64,000 bases of DNA from Chloroflexota bacterium (GTDB lineage: Bacteria; Chloroflexota; Anaerolineae; JAAYZQ01), in contig JAGVRI010000002.1 of the NCBI GenBank assembly GCA_018606645.1, positions 62,001 through 126,000 on the forward strand, given 5' to 3'. Positions within the stretch are counted from its first letter, which is position 1, and each line of letters starts with the position of its first letter. Shown here in pieces: positions 1 through 8,565 of this stretch. The position numbers and the translations under genes are program-made. A model generated the notes under the pieces. It was given only the letters and a program-made list of their open reading frames with translations. It was not told where the DNA came from and did no database searches.

Positions 1-43
1 TTGAATCTGGAGTGGTAGACGCTCCGCCTTCAGCCCCGGCTCG

Positions 44-805
44 CTACTCGGCTGGCTTCTGGGCGATACAGATCAGCGAGGTCCCGACCGGCAGGTTCAG
101 CCACCGCAACAGTTGTGACTCGGTCCAGGTGATCCCGCTCAATACTGCGTTGAGCGGGGCAGGCACCGGCTCCATTTCCACCTGATAGGATTGGTCATCA
201 AAATGGGGAGACCCCAGTTCCGGAGTCGGCATTGCACCGCGCCGCAGCCAGATCAGCAGGGCGGCCATGGGAAAGAGGAAAAAGTTGTTGTAACTCATCC
301 GTCGGATACGGAAGCCCACCCGCCTGAGCTTGTCACGCAGTTCTGGGGCGCTATACCGCCTCTTGTGGGCGTTAAGCACGTCGTTCTGACTCCAGAGCGC
401 CATGAAAGCGGGCGCGGTGATGACCACCGTACCCGGACTGGTGCAGACCCGGTAGCACTCCCGTAGCACATCGATCTCGTCTTCGCAATGTTCAATGGTA
501 TCCAGCAACGAGACCAGCTCAAAAGAATCGTCGCTAAAGGGCAAGGCCCCGGCCTCGGCCTGGCAGACGGGGTAGCCTCGCTCGCGGGCAACGGCCAGGG
601 GGCGGATGTTGCAATCCACCCCGACCACGGGACCATACCGCGCCAGGTGGTGGAACATGTTACCGGCGCCGCAGCCGACATCCAACACATGTCGCTTTCC
701 GTCTGGCTGGATGACCCGGTCCAGCATCCGGATCAGCGCCCAGGTCCGTCCGGCAAACCACCAATGCCTGTCTTCTTCGATCAAGCGTTCTATTTTCGGG
801 TTCAC
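44..805 (-). CDS. class I SAM-dependent methyltransferase
   Basis: This 253-residue protein has the SAM-binding glycine motif LDVGCGAGN at residues 41-49 and the later motif LLDTIEHCEDE near 100-110, which are typical of class I methyltransferases of the Methyltransf_11/23 type. A hydrophobic stretch at about 174-188 suggests the C-terminal part touches the membrane. Its start codon overlaps the stop of the upstream glycosyltransferase by 4 bases, so it is the last gene of a three-gene minus-strand operon. Modification of a glycan or a lipid-linked sugar is the likely role from context. The acceptor cannot be read from the sequence. Confidence 0.85.
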   Translation of the reverse strand: MNPKIERLIEEDRHWWFAGRTWALIRMLDRVIQPDGKRHVLDVGCGAGNMFHHLARYGPVVGVDCNIRPLAVARERGYPVCQAEAGALPFSDDSFELVSLLDTIEHCEDEIDVLRECYRVCTSPGTVVITAPAFMALWSQNDVLNAHKRRYSAPELRDKLRRVGFRIRRMSYNNFFLFPMAALLIWLRRGAMPTPELGSPHFDDQSYQVEMEPVPAPLNAVLSGITWTESQLLRWLNLPVGTSLICIAQKPAE

Positions 806-2046
806 AGTTCGTACACTTGCTCCAATTTGGGGATGATCATCTGCCAGTCATACCGGGTAGCGAATTGCCGGGCTGCTTCGCCGAGCTGTTGCCGGCGGGC
901 CGGTTCGCCGAGCAGCGAGCACACTGCCGCTGCAAACTCGGCCGGGGAGTCGGCTATGACCAATTCGTGGCCCGAGGACAGGTCAAAGCCCTCGCAACCC
1001 AGCGACGTGGAAACGATCGCCTTGCCCATGGCCATTGCTTCCAGCACTTTGAGACGGGTCCCACCCCCCATCCGTAGGGGGATCACAACCACCGCTGCGG
1101 CGGCTATGTAAGGGCGTACATCCTCCACCTGGCCGGTGATCTTTACGGCCGGGTCCGAGCGCAATGGGTCCAGGCGAGGATGAGGGTCCTTACCGATCAC
1201 CCAGAAACGGACCTCAGGAGCCTGGCGACGGATCAGAGGCAGAACCTCGCGCACGAACCAGAACACGGCATCTACATTGGGTCGGAAGTCCATTTTGCCG
1301 GTGAACACCAGATCGCTGGGTCCGGGCCCTGGTTGGCTCAGCGGAAGTACTGGGGCCGAGTAAAAGCTGAAGTCCACCCCGTTAGGCACCACGGACGGCT
1401 CCAGTTCAGGGACCAGCCGGCGGAGTGCCTGGGCATCGTGCTCAGAGACGACAACGACCCGGTCGGCAATGAGGCACACCTGTCGTTCATAACGCTGGAG
1501 ACGTCGCCATTGGATCCAGGAATAGGCGGCTGCTACCCACCGGCTGGGGATGTGTCGGTCTGTCTCAAAGGCGCGCTTTTGTAGCAGGTACTCGGCATTG
1601 TGGTCGTCAAAGACGAGCAGGGGGCGGAAGCACGGGTTTCGTCGCTCAGCGATATGCAGCAGATAGGGCGCCAGTTCGATCCCTTCGACCTGGACTACCT
1701 CTGGCTGTTCCTGTTCACAGATCTCGGTCAGTCGGGCTCTGAATTGAGCGGAAGCAAGCCGGTGGGCCATATCGGGTAAGTGAGAGAAGAAGAGACCTTG
1801 GAGCCGCTGTCGCATGGAGCGCTGAGGTGCTGGAACCGTCCAGATGTGAGCGCAGAGCTCGTGCAGCGGCGACCGATCCCCAACTGCCTCGCCAAAGGAA
1901 AGGAGATGCACCCGATGGCGCCGCGCCAGCCCGGCGATCAGGTTGAAATTGCGCAGGGCGGTGCCTTGCTGAGGAGGATAGGGGAACTGAGGCGTAAGGA
2001 CCAGGATCTTGCGGCCTGAGGCGTCGTTGCGCTTCATGGCTGGCAA
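802..2046 (-). CDS. glycosyltransferase family 4 protein
   Basis: A GT-B fold glycosyltransferase of 414 residues. The N-terminal acceptor domain opens with the strand KILVLTPQFPYPPQQG, and the C-terminal donor domain carries VVPNGVDF, LVFTGKMDFRPNVDA and the nucleotide-sugar region GGGTRLKVLEAMAMGKAIVST. This pattern matches the GT4-like sugar transferases (PEP-CTERM/exosortase type) that build polysaccharides at the cytoplasmic face of the membrane. It begins directly after the stop of the upstream glycosyltransferase. A second ATG at 2037 is an equally good start. Donor and acceptor are unknown. Confidence 0.88.
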   Translation of the reverse strand: MPAMKRNDASGRKILVLTPQFPYPPQQGTALRNFNLIAGLARRHRVHLLSFGEAVGDRSPLHELCAHIWTVPAPQRSMRQRLQGLFFSHLPDMAHRLASAQFRARLTEICEQEQPEVVQVEGIELAPYLLHIAERRNPCFRPLLVFDDHNAEYLLQKRAFETDRHIPSRWVAAAYSWIQWRRLQRYERQVCLIADRVVVVSEHDAQALRRLVPELEPSVVPNGVDFSFYSAPVLPLSQPGPGPSDLVFTGKMDFRPNVDAVFWFVREVLPLIRRQAPEVRFWVIGKDPHPRLDPLRSDPAVKITGQVEDVRPYIAAAAVVVIPLRMGGGTRLKVLEAMAMGKAIVSTSLGCEGFDLSSGHELVIADSPAEFAAAVCSLLGEPARRQQLGEAARQFATRYDWQMIIPKLEQVYEL

Positions 2047-3156
2047 CTAGCTCTGGTGGACGAGGCGGTAGATGTCTAGCGTCTCCCGCGCAGCACGTTC
2101 CCAAGAGAATCGCGCTGCCTGGGCCAATCCCTTCTCCCGCATTTCCCGCCGCAGTGACTCATCGCTCAGGACGCGCCACATGGCCACGGTCAGTTCGTCC
2201 ACTTCATGAGGATCGAACAACAGCCCGGCATCGCCCACTACCTCTGGCAGCGAGGCGACGTTGGAGACAACAACCGGCAAGCCGCAGGCCATCGCTTCCA
2301 GCGGAGGCAGGCCGAACCCTTCGTAGAAAGCAGGGTGGGCCAGCAATTCGGCAGCATTGTAGAGATAGAGCAGGTCGTCGCTCGACACCCGGCCCACAAA
2401 ATGGACCCTGTCGTCGAGCCGGAGGCTGTCCACCATGGCAAATGCGTCTTCATACAGCCAGCCTTTGCCCCCAGCCAGAATCAAATGGACGTCCTCTTTG
2501 TAGCAGTCAATGAGTTGCCAGACCGCGCGGATCAGAGTGGGGACGTTCTTGCGCGGTTCGATGGTGCTCACAAAGAGGATGTAGGGGCCATCCACTCCGT
2601 AGCGAAGGCGGACCTGCTTCCTGGCCTCTTCCCGGTCCATGGGTTGAAAGATGGGGTTGGCCGCTTCATAGACGACCGTGATCTTGTCCTCGGGCACTCC
2701 CAGATGCTGGATCACATCTCGCTTGGTGCTTTGGGAGACGGCGATGATGTGATCGGTCCAGCGCACGGCCTGGTCAATGTGGCCGTAATACCGGGCGCTT
2801 TCTTTGGTCAGGAAATGGGGATAGAGGAGGAATGCCAAGTCATGGATGGTGATCACCGATTTGCAGTGAGGCCGATGGGGCGGAATAAAATCCGGACTGT
2901 GCAACACATCCAGCCCCAGGCGGATCAGTTCCACGTTGAGCGAATACCGCTCCAGGCGGTGGTGGCTGGGGGTCCACAGCGAGACCCGCCGAAAATTGGG
3001 CTGCTCCAGGATCATCGACTCATCTTTGCGGCTCTGCAAAAGGACATATTCATTCTCATGGTCTATCCTGGCCAGGCCGCCGATCAGATGGAGGATATAC
3101 TGACCGATTCCTGCCTGGCTATAATATACCAATCGGGCATCAATTCCAATGCGCAT
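2047..3156 (-). CDS. glycosyltransferase family 1/4 (mannosyltransferase-like)
   Basis: A 369-residue GT-B glycosyltransferase beginning [20 protein letters not shown], the usual start of the GT4 mannosyltransferase group. The donor domain shows [17 protein letters not shown], the loop [21 protein letters not shown], and [19 protein letters not shown] with the E-x7-E type motif. The open frame extends to 3198, but the family alignment supports the ATG at 3156. This is the first gene of the glycan operon. A strong minus-strand terminator lies only about 25 bases upstream, so its own promoter must be very close or transcription must read through. Confidence 0.88.
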   Translation of the reverse strand: MRIGIDARLVYYSQAGIGQYILHLIGGLARIDHENEYVLLQSRKDESMILEQPNFRRVSLWTPSHHRLERYSLNVELIRLGLDVLHSPDFIPPHRPHCKSVITIHDLAFLLYPHFLTKESARYYGHIDQAVRWTDHIIAVSQSTKRDVIQHLGVPEDKITVVYEAANPIFQPMDREEARKQVRLRYGVDGPYILFVSTIEPRKNVPTLIRAVWQLIDCYKEDVHLILAGGKGWLYEDAFAMVDSLRLDDRVHFVGRVSSDDLLYLYNAAELLAHPAFYEGFGLPPLEAMACGLPVVVSNVASLPEVVGDAGLLFDPHEVDELTVAMWRVLSDESLRREMREKGLAQAARFSWERAARETLDIYRLVHQS

Positions 3157-3180
3157 GATCGCTTCACCCCGGCGGGCCCC

Positions 3181-3224
3181 AAACAAAACGCCCCCCATGA
3201 TCAGGATATATCGACATGGGGGGC
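3181..3224 (-). terminator. rho-independent terminator on the minus strand
   Basis: A perfect 10-bp inverted repeat (arms 3190-3199 and 3215-3224, GCCCCCCATG and its complement) with a 15-base loop. On the minus strand it is followed by GTTTTGTTT. It lies downstream of the ogt gene and just upstream of the glycosyltransferase start at 3156. It is either the end of the ogt transcript or an attenuator in the leader of the glycan operon. Confidence 0.7.
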
Positions 3225-3354
3225 ACCTGTGACCCTCGTGATATGATGCATCTTACCATCTTTGGAGGGAGGCGTCAAATCATGTGCGCTGGCAGGTGCA
3301 TCGCGGAGAAGAACCCCCGAAACGGTTTCCCATCGTCGAGTCAGCACCGACCGG

Positions 3355-3888
3355 CTAGCGGTCGCTGGTCAGCACTACCCCTTCCGCTCTCAACATCTGG
3401 CGCTTCATCTCCAGCCCGCCGCCAAATCCGGTGAGTTGGCCCCCCTGTCCCACCACCCGATGGCAGGGCACAATGACCGGCCAGGGGTTGCGGGCCAGCG
3501 CCTGCCCCACGGCGCGAGCCGCACGGGGCGAGCCGATCCGTGCTGCCACCTCAGCATAGGTCATGGTCTGTCCGCGGGGAATGGAACGGGTGATGGCCCA
3601 CACCCGCCGCTGGAATTCGGTGCCGAGGTTTAGGTCCAGCGGCTCATCAAAATCCACTGCCTGACCCTCAAAGTAGCGCTGAAGCTTGTGGGCCAGCGCG
3701 ACCAGGTCCAGTCCCGGTGGGGGAGCCGGTACGGGGCCCTGGCTCCTGGGCAGATGGTCCAGCACCGCCTGGCGGGTCGGCTGAGGCAGGGTCACCGCCA
3801 CCAGGCCCCGTGCGGACCAGGCGATCCCCACCCAGCCCCAGGCTGTTTCGCAAGCAGTCAGACCAATCCCGGTGTGGATGTCTTTCAT
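3355..3888 (-). CDS. ogt: methylated-DNA--protein-cysteine methyltransferase (Ogt)
   Basis: Removes alkyl groups from O6-alkylguanine in DNA by irreversible transfer to its own cysteine. The 177-residue protein has the active-site motif IVPCHRVV, preceded by FQRRVWAITRSIPRGQTMTYAEVA of the helix-turn-helix DNA-binding part and followed by GQLTGFGGGLEMKRQMLRAEG. All are diagnostic for the Ogt/AGT family. The start at 3888 has an AGAGGT ribosome-binding site. The open frame runs further to 3984 but that part would overlap the promoter. The first part (residues 1-80) is divergent, as usual for this family. Monocistronic by the terminator at 3190-3224. Confidence 0.93.
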   Translation of the reverse strand: MKDIHTGIGLTACETAWGWVGIAWSARGLVAVTLPQPTRQAVLDHLPRSQGPVPAPPPGLDLVALAHKLQRYFEGQAVDFDEPLDLNLGTEFQRRVWAITRSIPRGQTMTYAEVAARIGSPRAARAVGQALARNPWPVIVPCHRVVGQGGQLTGFGGGLEMKRQMLRAEGVVLTSDR

Positions 3889-3964
3889 GTTCGACCTCTG
3901 ATAGGTTGGTGGTCTCTGTCCAGGAATCCTCTGGAAAGAATGGTCACCGCTCCGAGTTGGTTCT

Positions 3965-3992
3965 ATTATAGCCAGGAGTACCACTCTGTCAA
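3965..3992 (-). promoter_or_regulatory. promoter of ogt
   Basis: On the minus strand TTGACA (3987-3992) and TATAAT (3965-3970) are separated by 16 bases, both matching the housekeeping consensus at every position. The transcript would start near 3959, leaving a leader of about 70 bases before the ATG at 3888. Confidence 0.75.
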
Positions 3993-4081
3993 ACCGTCTG
4001 ATTGGACAGGCGGTTTGGCAACGGGCCCGGCCAGGCAGAGATCCTAATGGTCTCTGCAGGCTGATCCCGGCGGCTCTGAAA

Positions 4082-4110
4082 TTGTCAAGAAAAGGCGATT
4101 GTGTTATAAT
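4082..4110 (+). promoter_or_regulatory. promoter of the receiver-GAF / cyclase operon
   Basis: TTGTCA (4082-4087), 17 bases, then TATAAT (4105-4110). The start site would be near 4117, giving a leader of about 54 bases before the GTG at 4171. It is divergent from the ogt promoter, about 90 bases away. Confidence 0.75.
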
Positions 4111-4170
4111 TTGAATATGTGGGTTGTATCGTAGTAATAGTGTTTTCTCACAGATTCAGGCTAAATCAAC

Positions 4171-5091
4171 GTGATACAGAAAGAAACCATCCTGGTCATT
4201 GATGACAGTGCTGAACTGCGCTCGGTGCTGGAGAACGTCCTGTCCTTTGCCGGTTATGGGGTGGTCAGCGCCGGCAGCGGGCAGGAGGGACTGGAGCTGG
4301 CGTTTACCGCGCAACCCGATCTGATCTTTGTCGATCTGGAGCTCCCGGACACCAACGGACTGCGTGTGCTTGAGAGTCTTAATGAGCGAGGTTTGAACAT
4401 TCCCACGATCATGATCACGGGCTACGGGTCTGAGGGAGTGGCGGCCCGGGCGCTCCGTCTGGGGGTCAAGGATTATTTAATCAAGCCATTCACCGCCGAA
4501 GAGATCCTGTCCAGCGTGGAGCGAGCCCTGACCGAGAGCCGGCTGCGCCGCGAGAAAGAGCGTCTGGCGGCGTTGATCCGGGGGTACGCCCAGCATTTTC
4601 GGTTGGTGTCGGCAATTGGTCGGTCCGTGGTAGGGGGCCTGAACCGGGATGAGGTATTGAAGCGCGTCGTCGCCGCCGGCCTGTTTATCACCCGAGCAGA
4701 GGCCGGGCTGTTGTTACTGGCTGAAGAGGAGTCGGGGGGGGTTCGGGTAGCCGTCGCCGAAGGCCAGGCGCGAGGGGCTGGTCAATTGCTGCCGCTGGTG
4801 GGTGATAGACGACTCTGGTCGGTTTCCAGCCAAGGGGTGGCGGTGCGGCTCCAGGGGGCCGGGGATGCGGAGGTGGAACTGCAGACCGGGGACCGGGTTC
4901 GGTCCGTGGTACAGGTTCCGTTGCTGGGATCGGACCGGACGTGGGGGATCCTCTCGATGGATCGACGGACGATGGACTTGCCGTTTAGCGAGTATGATGA
5001 GCAACTGTTGACGATCCTGGCCGATTACGCAGTCCTGGCGCTTGAGCGAGACCGCCGGGCAGCCAACCGGGCTGCATCTCATGCACGGTGA
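4171..5091 (+). CDS. response regulator: receiver domain plus GAF domain
   Basis: The 306-residue protein begins with a receiver domain (about 7-120): acidic pair VIDDS, phospho-acceptor Asp in IFVDLELPD, switch Thr in MITGYG and the Lys in LIKPF are all present. A helix (about 120-145) leads to a GAF-like sensor domain (about 145-295). There is no DNA-binding output domain, so it likely acts through protein contacts with the following cyclase-like protein. It uses a GTG start, has no strong ribosome-binding site, and overlaps the next gene. It is the first gene of the transcript from the promoter at 4082-4110. Confidence 0.87.
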   Translation: MIQKETILVIDDSAELRSVLENVLSFAGYGVVSAGSGQEGLELAFTAQPDLIFVDLELPDTNGLRVLESLNERGLNIPTIMITGYGSEGVAARALRLGVKDYLIKPFTAEEILSSVERALTESRLRREKERLAALIRGYAQHFRLVSAIGRSVVGGLNRDEVLKRVVAAGLFITRAEAGLLLLAEEESGGVRVAVAEGQARGAGQLLPLVGDRRLWSVSSQGVAVRLQGAGDAEVELQTGDRVRSVVQVPLLGSDRTWGILSMDRRTMDLPFSEYDEQLLTILADYAVLALERDRRAANRAASHAR

Positions 5092-5968
5092 GGGGGGTGC
5101 GTTGCCGGAGACCGGCTTGCCGGGCTTAGCCAGGAAGGGTGAGGAGCTGATCGTTCGGTTCTGGGGTGTCCGGGGCTCGATCCCGGTGCCTGGACCGGGC
5201 ACGGTGCGGAGTGGGGGCAATACTCCCTGCGTCGAGATCCAATACGTGGGCCGTGAGACCTTGATTCTGGATGCAGGGACCGGCATTCGGTTGTTGGGAT
5301 TGGATTTGGATCGGCGTCCCCGGGAACGATTGGTGGCGGTGCTCCTGTTCAGTCACACCCATTGGGACCACATTCAGGGGTTCCCCTTTTTTTCTCCGGC
5401 CAGAATGCGCAACAATCGGCTCGTCATTCTGGGAGGGCGCCGGGTGGGGCCGCACCTGGAGCATGTCTTGGCCGGTCAAATGTCCGATGCGTACCTGCCA
5501 TTTACCCTGGATGACTTGAGGGCGGATGTGTTGATCAAAGAAGCCCTGGACGGCGAAAAGCTGGTGGTCGGAGACACTATCTCGGTTCTTCCCCGACGGC
5601 TCAATCATCCAGGTGGGGTCTTTGGCTATCGGATCAATCGCCGAGGCAAAGTGGTTGTCTATGCCAGCGACGTGAGCCATCCCCAGGAGGGGCTGGACGA
5701 GCGGGTGGTAGAGTTGGCCCGGGGGGCCGATCTGTTGATCCATGACGCCCAGTTTACCCCGGAGGAAAGGAGGCAGCGCCCGGATTGGGGACATAGCAGT
5801 TGGGAAGAAGCGGTCGAGGTAGCCATTCAGGCTGGAGTTCGGCGTCTGGCTCTTTTCCACCACGATCCGATGCACGATGACGATCAGTTGGACGAAATTG
5901 AACGACAGGCCCAGGCCCGGTTCGCGGGGGCCTTCCTGGCGCGGGAAGGGATGGAGGTCAGGATTTAG
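5081..5968 (+). CDS. metallo-beta-lactamase-fold hydrolase (PhnP/RNase Z-like group)
   Basis: A 295-residue metal hydrolase. The N-terminal signature FWGVRGSIPVPGPGT with SGGNTPCVEI, the zinc-binding HTHWDH, and downstream ASDVSHPQ and HDAQFTPEE define the MBL-fold group related to PhnP and to cyclic-nucleotide phosphodiesterase-like proteins. A final LFHHDPMHDD provides the last metal ligands. The start is uncertain: a TTG at 5042 and the ATG at 5081 are both possible, and both overlap the upstream regulator. The position between a receiver-GAF protein and a nucleotide-cyclase-like protein makes a cyclic-nucleotide or other phosphodiester substrate attractive, but this is inference. Confidence 0.82.
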   Translation: MHGEGGALPETGLPGLARKGEELIVRFWGVRGSIPVPGPGTVRSGGNTPCVEIQYVGRETLILDAGTGIRLLGLDLDRRPRERLVAVLLFSHTHWDHIQGFPFFSPARMRNNRLVILGGRRVGPHLEHVLAGQMSDAYLPFTLDDLRADVLIKEALDGEKLVVGDTISVLPRRLNHPGGVFGYRINRRGKVVVYASDVSHPQEGLDERVVELARGADLLIHDAQFTPEERRQRPDWGHSSWEEAVEVAIQAGVRRLALFHHDPMHDDDQLDEIERQAQARFAGAFLAREGMEVRI

Positions 5969-6001
5969 GGGATGGTCGTGGGACTGTTCAGGGGACTTTG
6001 A

Positions 6002-8455
6002 ATGACATCAGAAATTGATGGCTTGAGTAGCCCGAAGAAGCAGCCTTTGATCCTGATTGTCGAGGACTCGGAGCCCGGCGCTCACCTCCTTCAAGCCTAT
6101 CTGAAGCGAGAGGGCTATCGGGTGGAGGTGGCCTATTGCGGGGAGGAGGCGTTGGCCAAGGCGGGCCAGGAGATACCGGACCTCGTCACCCTGGATGTAG
6201 TGCTGCCGGACCTGGACGGCTTTACTGTCTGTGAACGGCTCAAGACCGATAGTCAGACCTGGTTGATCCCGGTGATCCTGGTTACGGCTCTGGACGGGGT
6301 GCAGGATCGGATTCGAGGGATCAAGGCCGGGGCGGACGAGTTCCTGACCAAACCGGTGAGCCGTGAGGAATTGTTGGCCCGTGTCCGTTCCCTGCTGCGC
6401 CTCAAGTTTGCGTACGAGGCCTTGCAACTGGAGCGTAACCGTCTGGCCCTGCTCTATACCATCAGTCAGGAACTCAATCGTCAACTGTCGGTAGACGAAG
6501 TGCTGCGCAAGATTGTTACCTTGACCCGTGAGGCTCTGGGGGCGGCCATGTGCAGCATTGTCACCTTTGATGAGGCCCAAGGGACGAGCCGCCAGTTCAT
6601 CAGCCGCGAGGGGCAGCCAGCCTCCGCCGCCGGTTCAGTGACCCCGGCTATCCTCGAACAGGGGTTGGGAGGGTGGGTGTTGCGCCACAAAACAGGCACG
6701 ATCGTGCAGGACGCCTCCCAGGACCCGCGGTGGTTGGTGTTGCCTACCGATACCAGTCCGGTGGGTTCGGCCATCGCCACCCCTCTGAGCCTGGGCCAGC
6801 AGGTGGACGGCTTTTTGCTGTTAACCCATCCGGAACCCCACTTTTTTGACGAGAGCCACCTGAACGTGTTGACTTCGATCGCCACTCAGGCAGCGGTCAC
6901 CCTGCGCAATACCCGCCTGTATGAACGAGAACAGCGACGCCGCCGGGACCTGGAACTGTTGCAGGCGGCCGGGGTAGCCATTAGCTCCGAATTGAACCGG
7001 AGTGCGCTGGCTTCCTTGATCGTCCGTCAGGCGGCGAGCCTGCTGAACGTCCCGGCTGCCGGTTTGATGGTCCTGGATGAGGCCGAGGGAGTATGGAAGA
7101 TCGAGGCCTGGTGGGGCCTATCCGATGGGTACGTACTGCGCCAGCGTGTCCCGGCCGAAGACCTGGCTCCGCTTCTTACCGGGGACCAACGCTCTTTTCA
7201 GATCCCGGATCTGCGGCAATATGCGTCAGCCTGGTCGGATGTGGCCGTCCAGGAGGGTCTGGTCAGCCAGCTCTCCCTGGCTCTGGTTGCCTTTGGGCAG
7301 TTGGTGGGGGTGCTCCATCTCTACAGCCGCGGTGCGCCGCGTCATTTTGGTTCGGATGAAGTCAAGTTGGCCGAGACTTTTGCCCTTCAGGCGGCGATCG
7401 CCCTGGCCAATGCCCAACTGCTGGAGCGCACCCGAGAAGAAAAAGGCAAGTTGTCGGCAGTGCTGGGTGGAACTACGGATGCGGTGCTGGCTGCTGATGA
7501 CAATGGCTCGCTGATTCTGATCAATCCGGCGGCGGAACGCGCCTTTGGGCTGAGTGCCTCTACGGCGTTGGGGCAACCTATGGCTGGTGCCGTACCTCCT
7601 CAGATTGTGCGCCTGTTTGAGGAGGTAGCACGCACTGGTCAGCCGGTGGCCGAAGTCTGTGCCGTGAACGGCCGTGTGCTGTACGCCAGTGTTTCGCCGG
7701 TAGTGGGAGTGGGTCAGGTGGCCGTGGTGCAAGACATCACCCCGCTCCAGGAATTGGAGGCGATGCGCCTGAGAGCGGAACAGGAGGAACGACAACGGCT
7801 TCGCCAGATCCTGGAGCGATACATCAGCCCTGACCTGATGGATCATATTTTGGCTCAGGGGACTGGATTGCTTGAGCGGCGGGAGCGTCTGGATGTGGTG
7901 GTCCTGTTCACCGACCTGCGCGGGTTCACGCACCTGACCTCGATGGTTCCCGCCTATACCGCGATTGAGGTGCTCAACGAATTCTTTACGGCGATGATCG
8001 AGGTCGTGTACAGTCACCAGGGGACCGTTTTTGACCTGACCGGAGATGAACTGATGGTTGGGTTCGGCGCTCCATTTCCCCAAGAAGACGCGGCGGACCG
8101 CGCCTTGCAGACGGCCGGGGAGATGCAGCGGGTCTTTGCCCAGCTCCGCCGCCGCTGGCAGGAAGAGCGATCCATTCAGTTAGGTCTCGGGGTGGGCATT
8201 GATCGGGGAATGGTGGTGATGGGCAATATCGGCGCGCCTACTCATATGAACTTTGGGTTGGTCGGACATGCGGTCAACACGGCGCATCGTCTGGTCGAAA
8301 TCGCCCAGCACGGGCAGATCATCATTTCGGAAGCGGTGCGCCAGTCGCTCAGCCCAAACCTGTCAGGCTGGGCCTTTGAGCAGCTCCCTCCGCTGGAGCT
8401 AAAGAACGCTGCATCCCCGATTGTTCCCTACCTGGCCTGCCCCGTGGAGTCTTAG
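6002..8455 (+). CDS. receiver-GAF-GAF-PAS-class III nucleotide cyclase
   Basis: An 817-residue multidomain sensor. Order: receiver (about 16-130, VEDSE, VTLDVVLPD, FLTKPVS), GAF (about 150-305), second GAF (about 325-475), PAS (about 485-590), a charged helix, and a class III cyclase domain (about 640-810). In the cyclase, both metal-binding Asp residues are present (VLFTDLRGF and LTGDELMVGF), and so are the transition-state Asn and Arg (AVNTAHRL). The purine-selecting positions are unusual, however: the usual Lys is Asp and the usual Thr/Asp is Gly. Product could therefore be cAMP, another nucleotide, or none. It is the third gene of the signalling operon. Confidence 0.88.
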   Translation: MTSEIDGLSSPKKQPLILIVEDSEPGAHLLQAYLKREGYRVEVAYCGEEALAKAGQEIPDLVTLDVVLPDLDGFTVCERLKTDSQTWLIPVILVTALDGVQDRIRGIKAGADEFLTKPVSREELLARVRSLLRLKFAYEALQLERNRLALLYTISQELNRQLSVDEVLRKIVTLTREALGAAMCSIVTFDEAQGTSRQFISREGQPASAAGSVTPAILEQGLGGWVLRHKTGTIVQDASQDPRWLVLPTDTSPVGSAIATPLSLGQQVDGFLLLTHPEPHFFDESHLNVLTSIATQAAVTLRNTRLYEREQRRRRDLELLQAAGVAISSELNRSALASLIVRQAASLLNVPAAGLMVLDEAEGVWKIEAWWGLSDGYVLRQRVPAEDLAPLLTGDQRSFQIPDLRQYASAWSDVAVQEGLVSQLSLALVAFGQLVGVLHLYSRGAPRHFGSDEVKLAETFALQAAIALANAQLLERTREEKGKLSAVLGGTTDAVLAADDNGSLILINPAAERAFGLSASTALGQPMAGAVPPQIVRLFEEVARTGQPVAEVCAVNGRVLYASVSPVVGVGQVAVVQDITPLQELEAMRLRAEQEERQRLRQILERYISPDLMDHILAQGTGLLERRERLDVVVLFTDLRGFTHLTSMVPAYTAIEVLNEFFTAMIEVVYSHQGTVFDLTGDELMVGFGAPFPQEDAADRALQTAGEMQRVFAQLRRRWQEERSIQLGLGVGIDRGMVVMGNIGAPTHMNFGLVGHAVNTAHRLVEIAQHGQIIISEAVRQSLSPNLSGWAFEQLPPLELKNAASPIVPYLACPVES

Positions 8456-8500
8456 AGCCCATCCGAAAACTCTGGCTGCTCCTGCTGGACGACAATCCAG

Positions 8501-8565
8501 CGGCGGACCACAGTCCGCCGCGAGCGGGTGTCCGGACAGGTCCTTAACGGGGTTCAATGCCCCGT
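8501..8565. terminator. hairpins between convergent genes
   Basis: An 8-bp stem with a CACA loop (8501-8520) and a second stem ACGGGG/CCCCGT at 8547-8565 lie between the ends of the cyclase and ABC1 kinase genes. Neither has a clear T-run, so the terminator function is likely from position only. Confidence 0.4.

Noticed and set aside
2206..3246. 346-residue plus-strand frame
   Set aside because: Antisense to a clear glycosyltransferase; no ribosome-binding site or motif.
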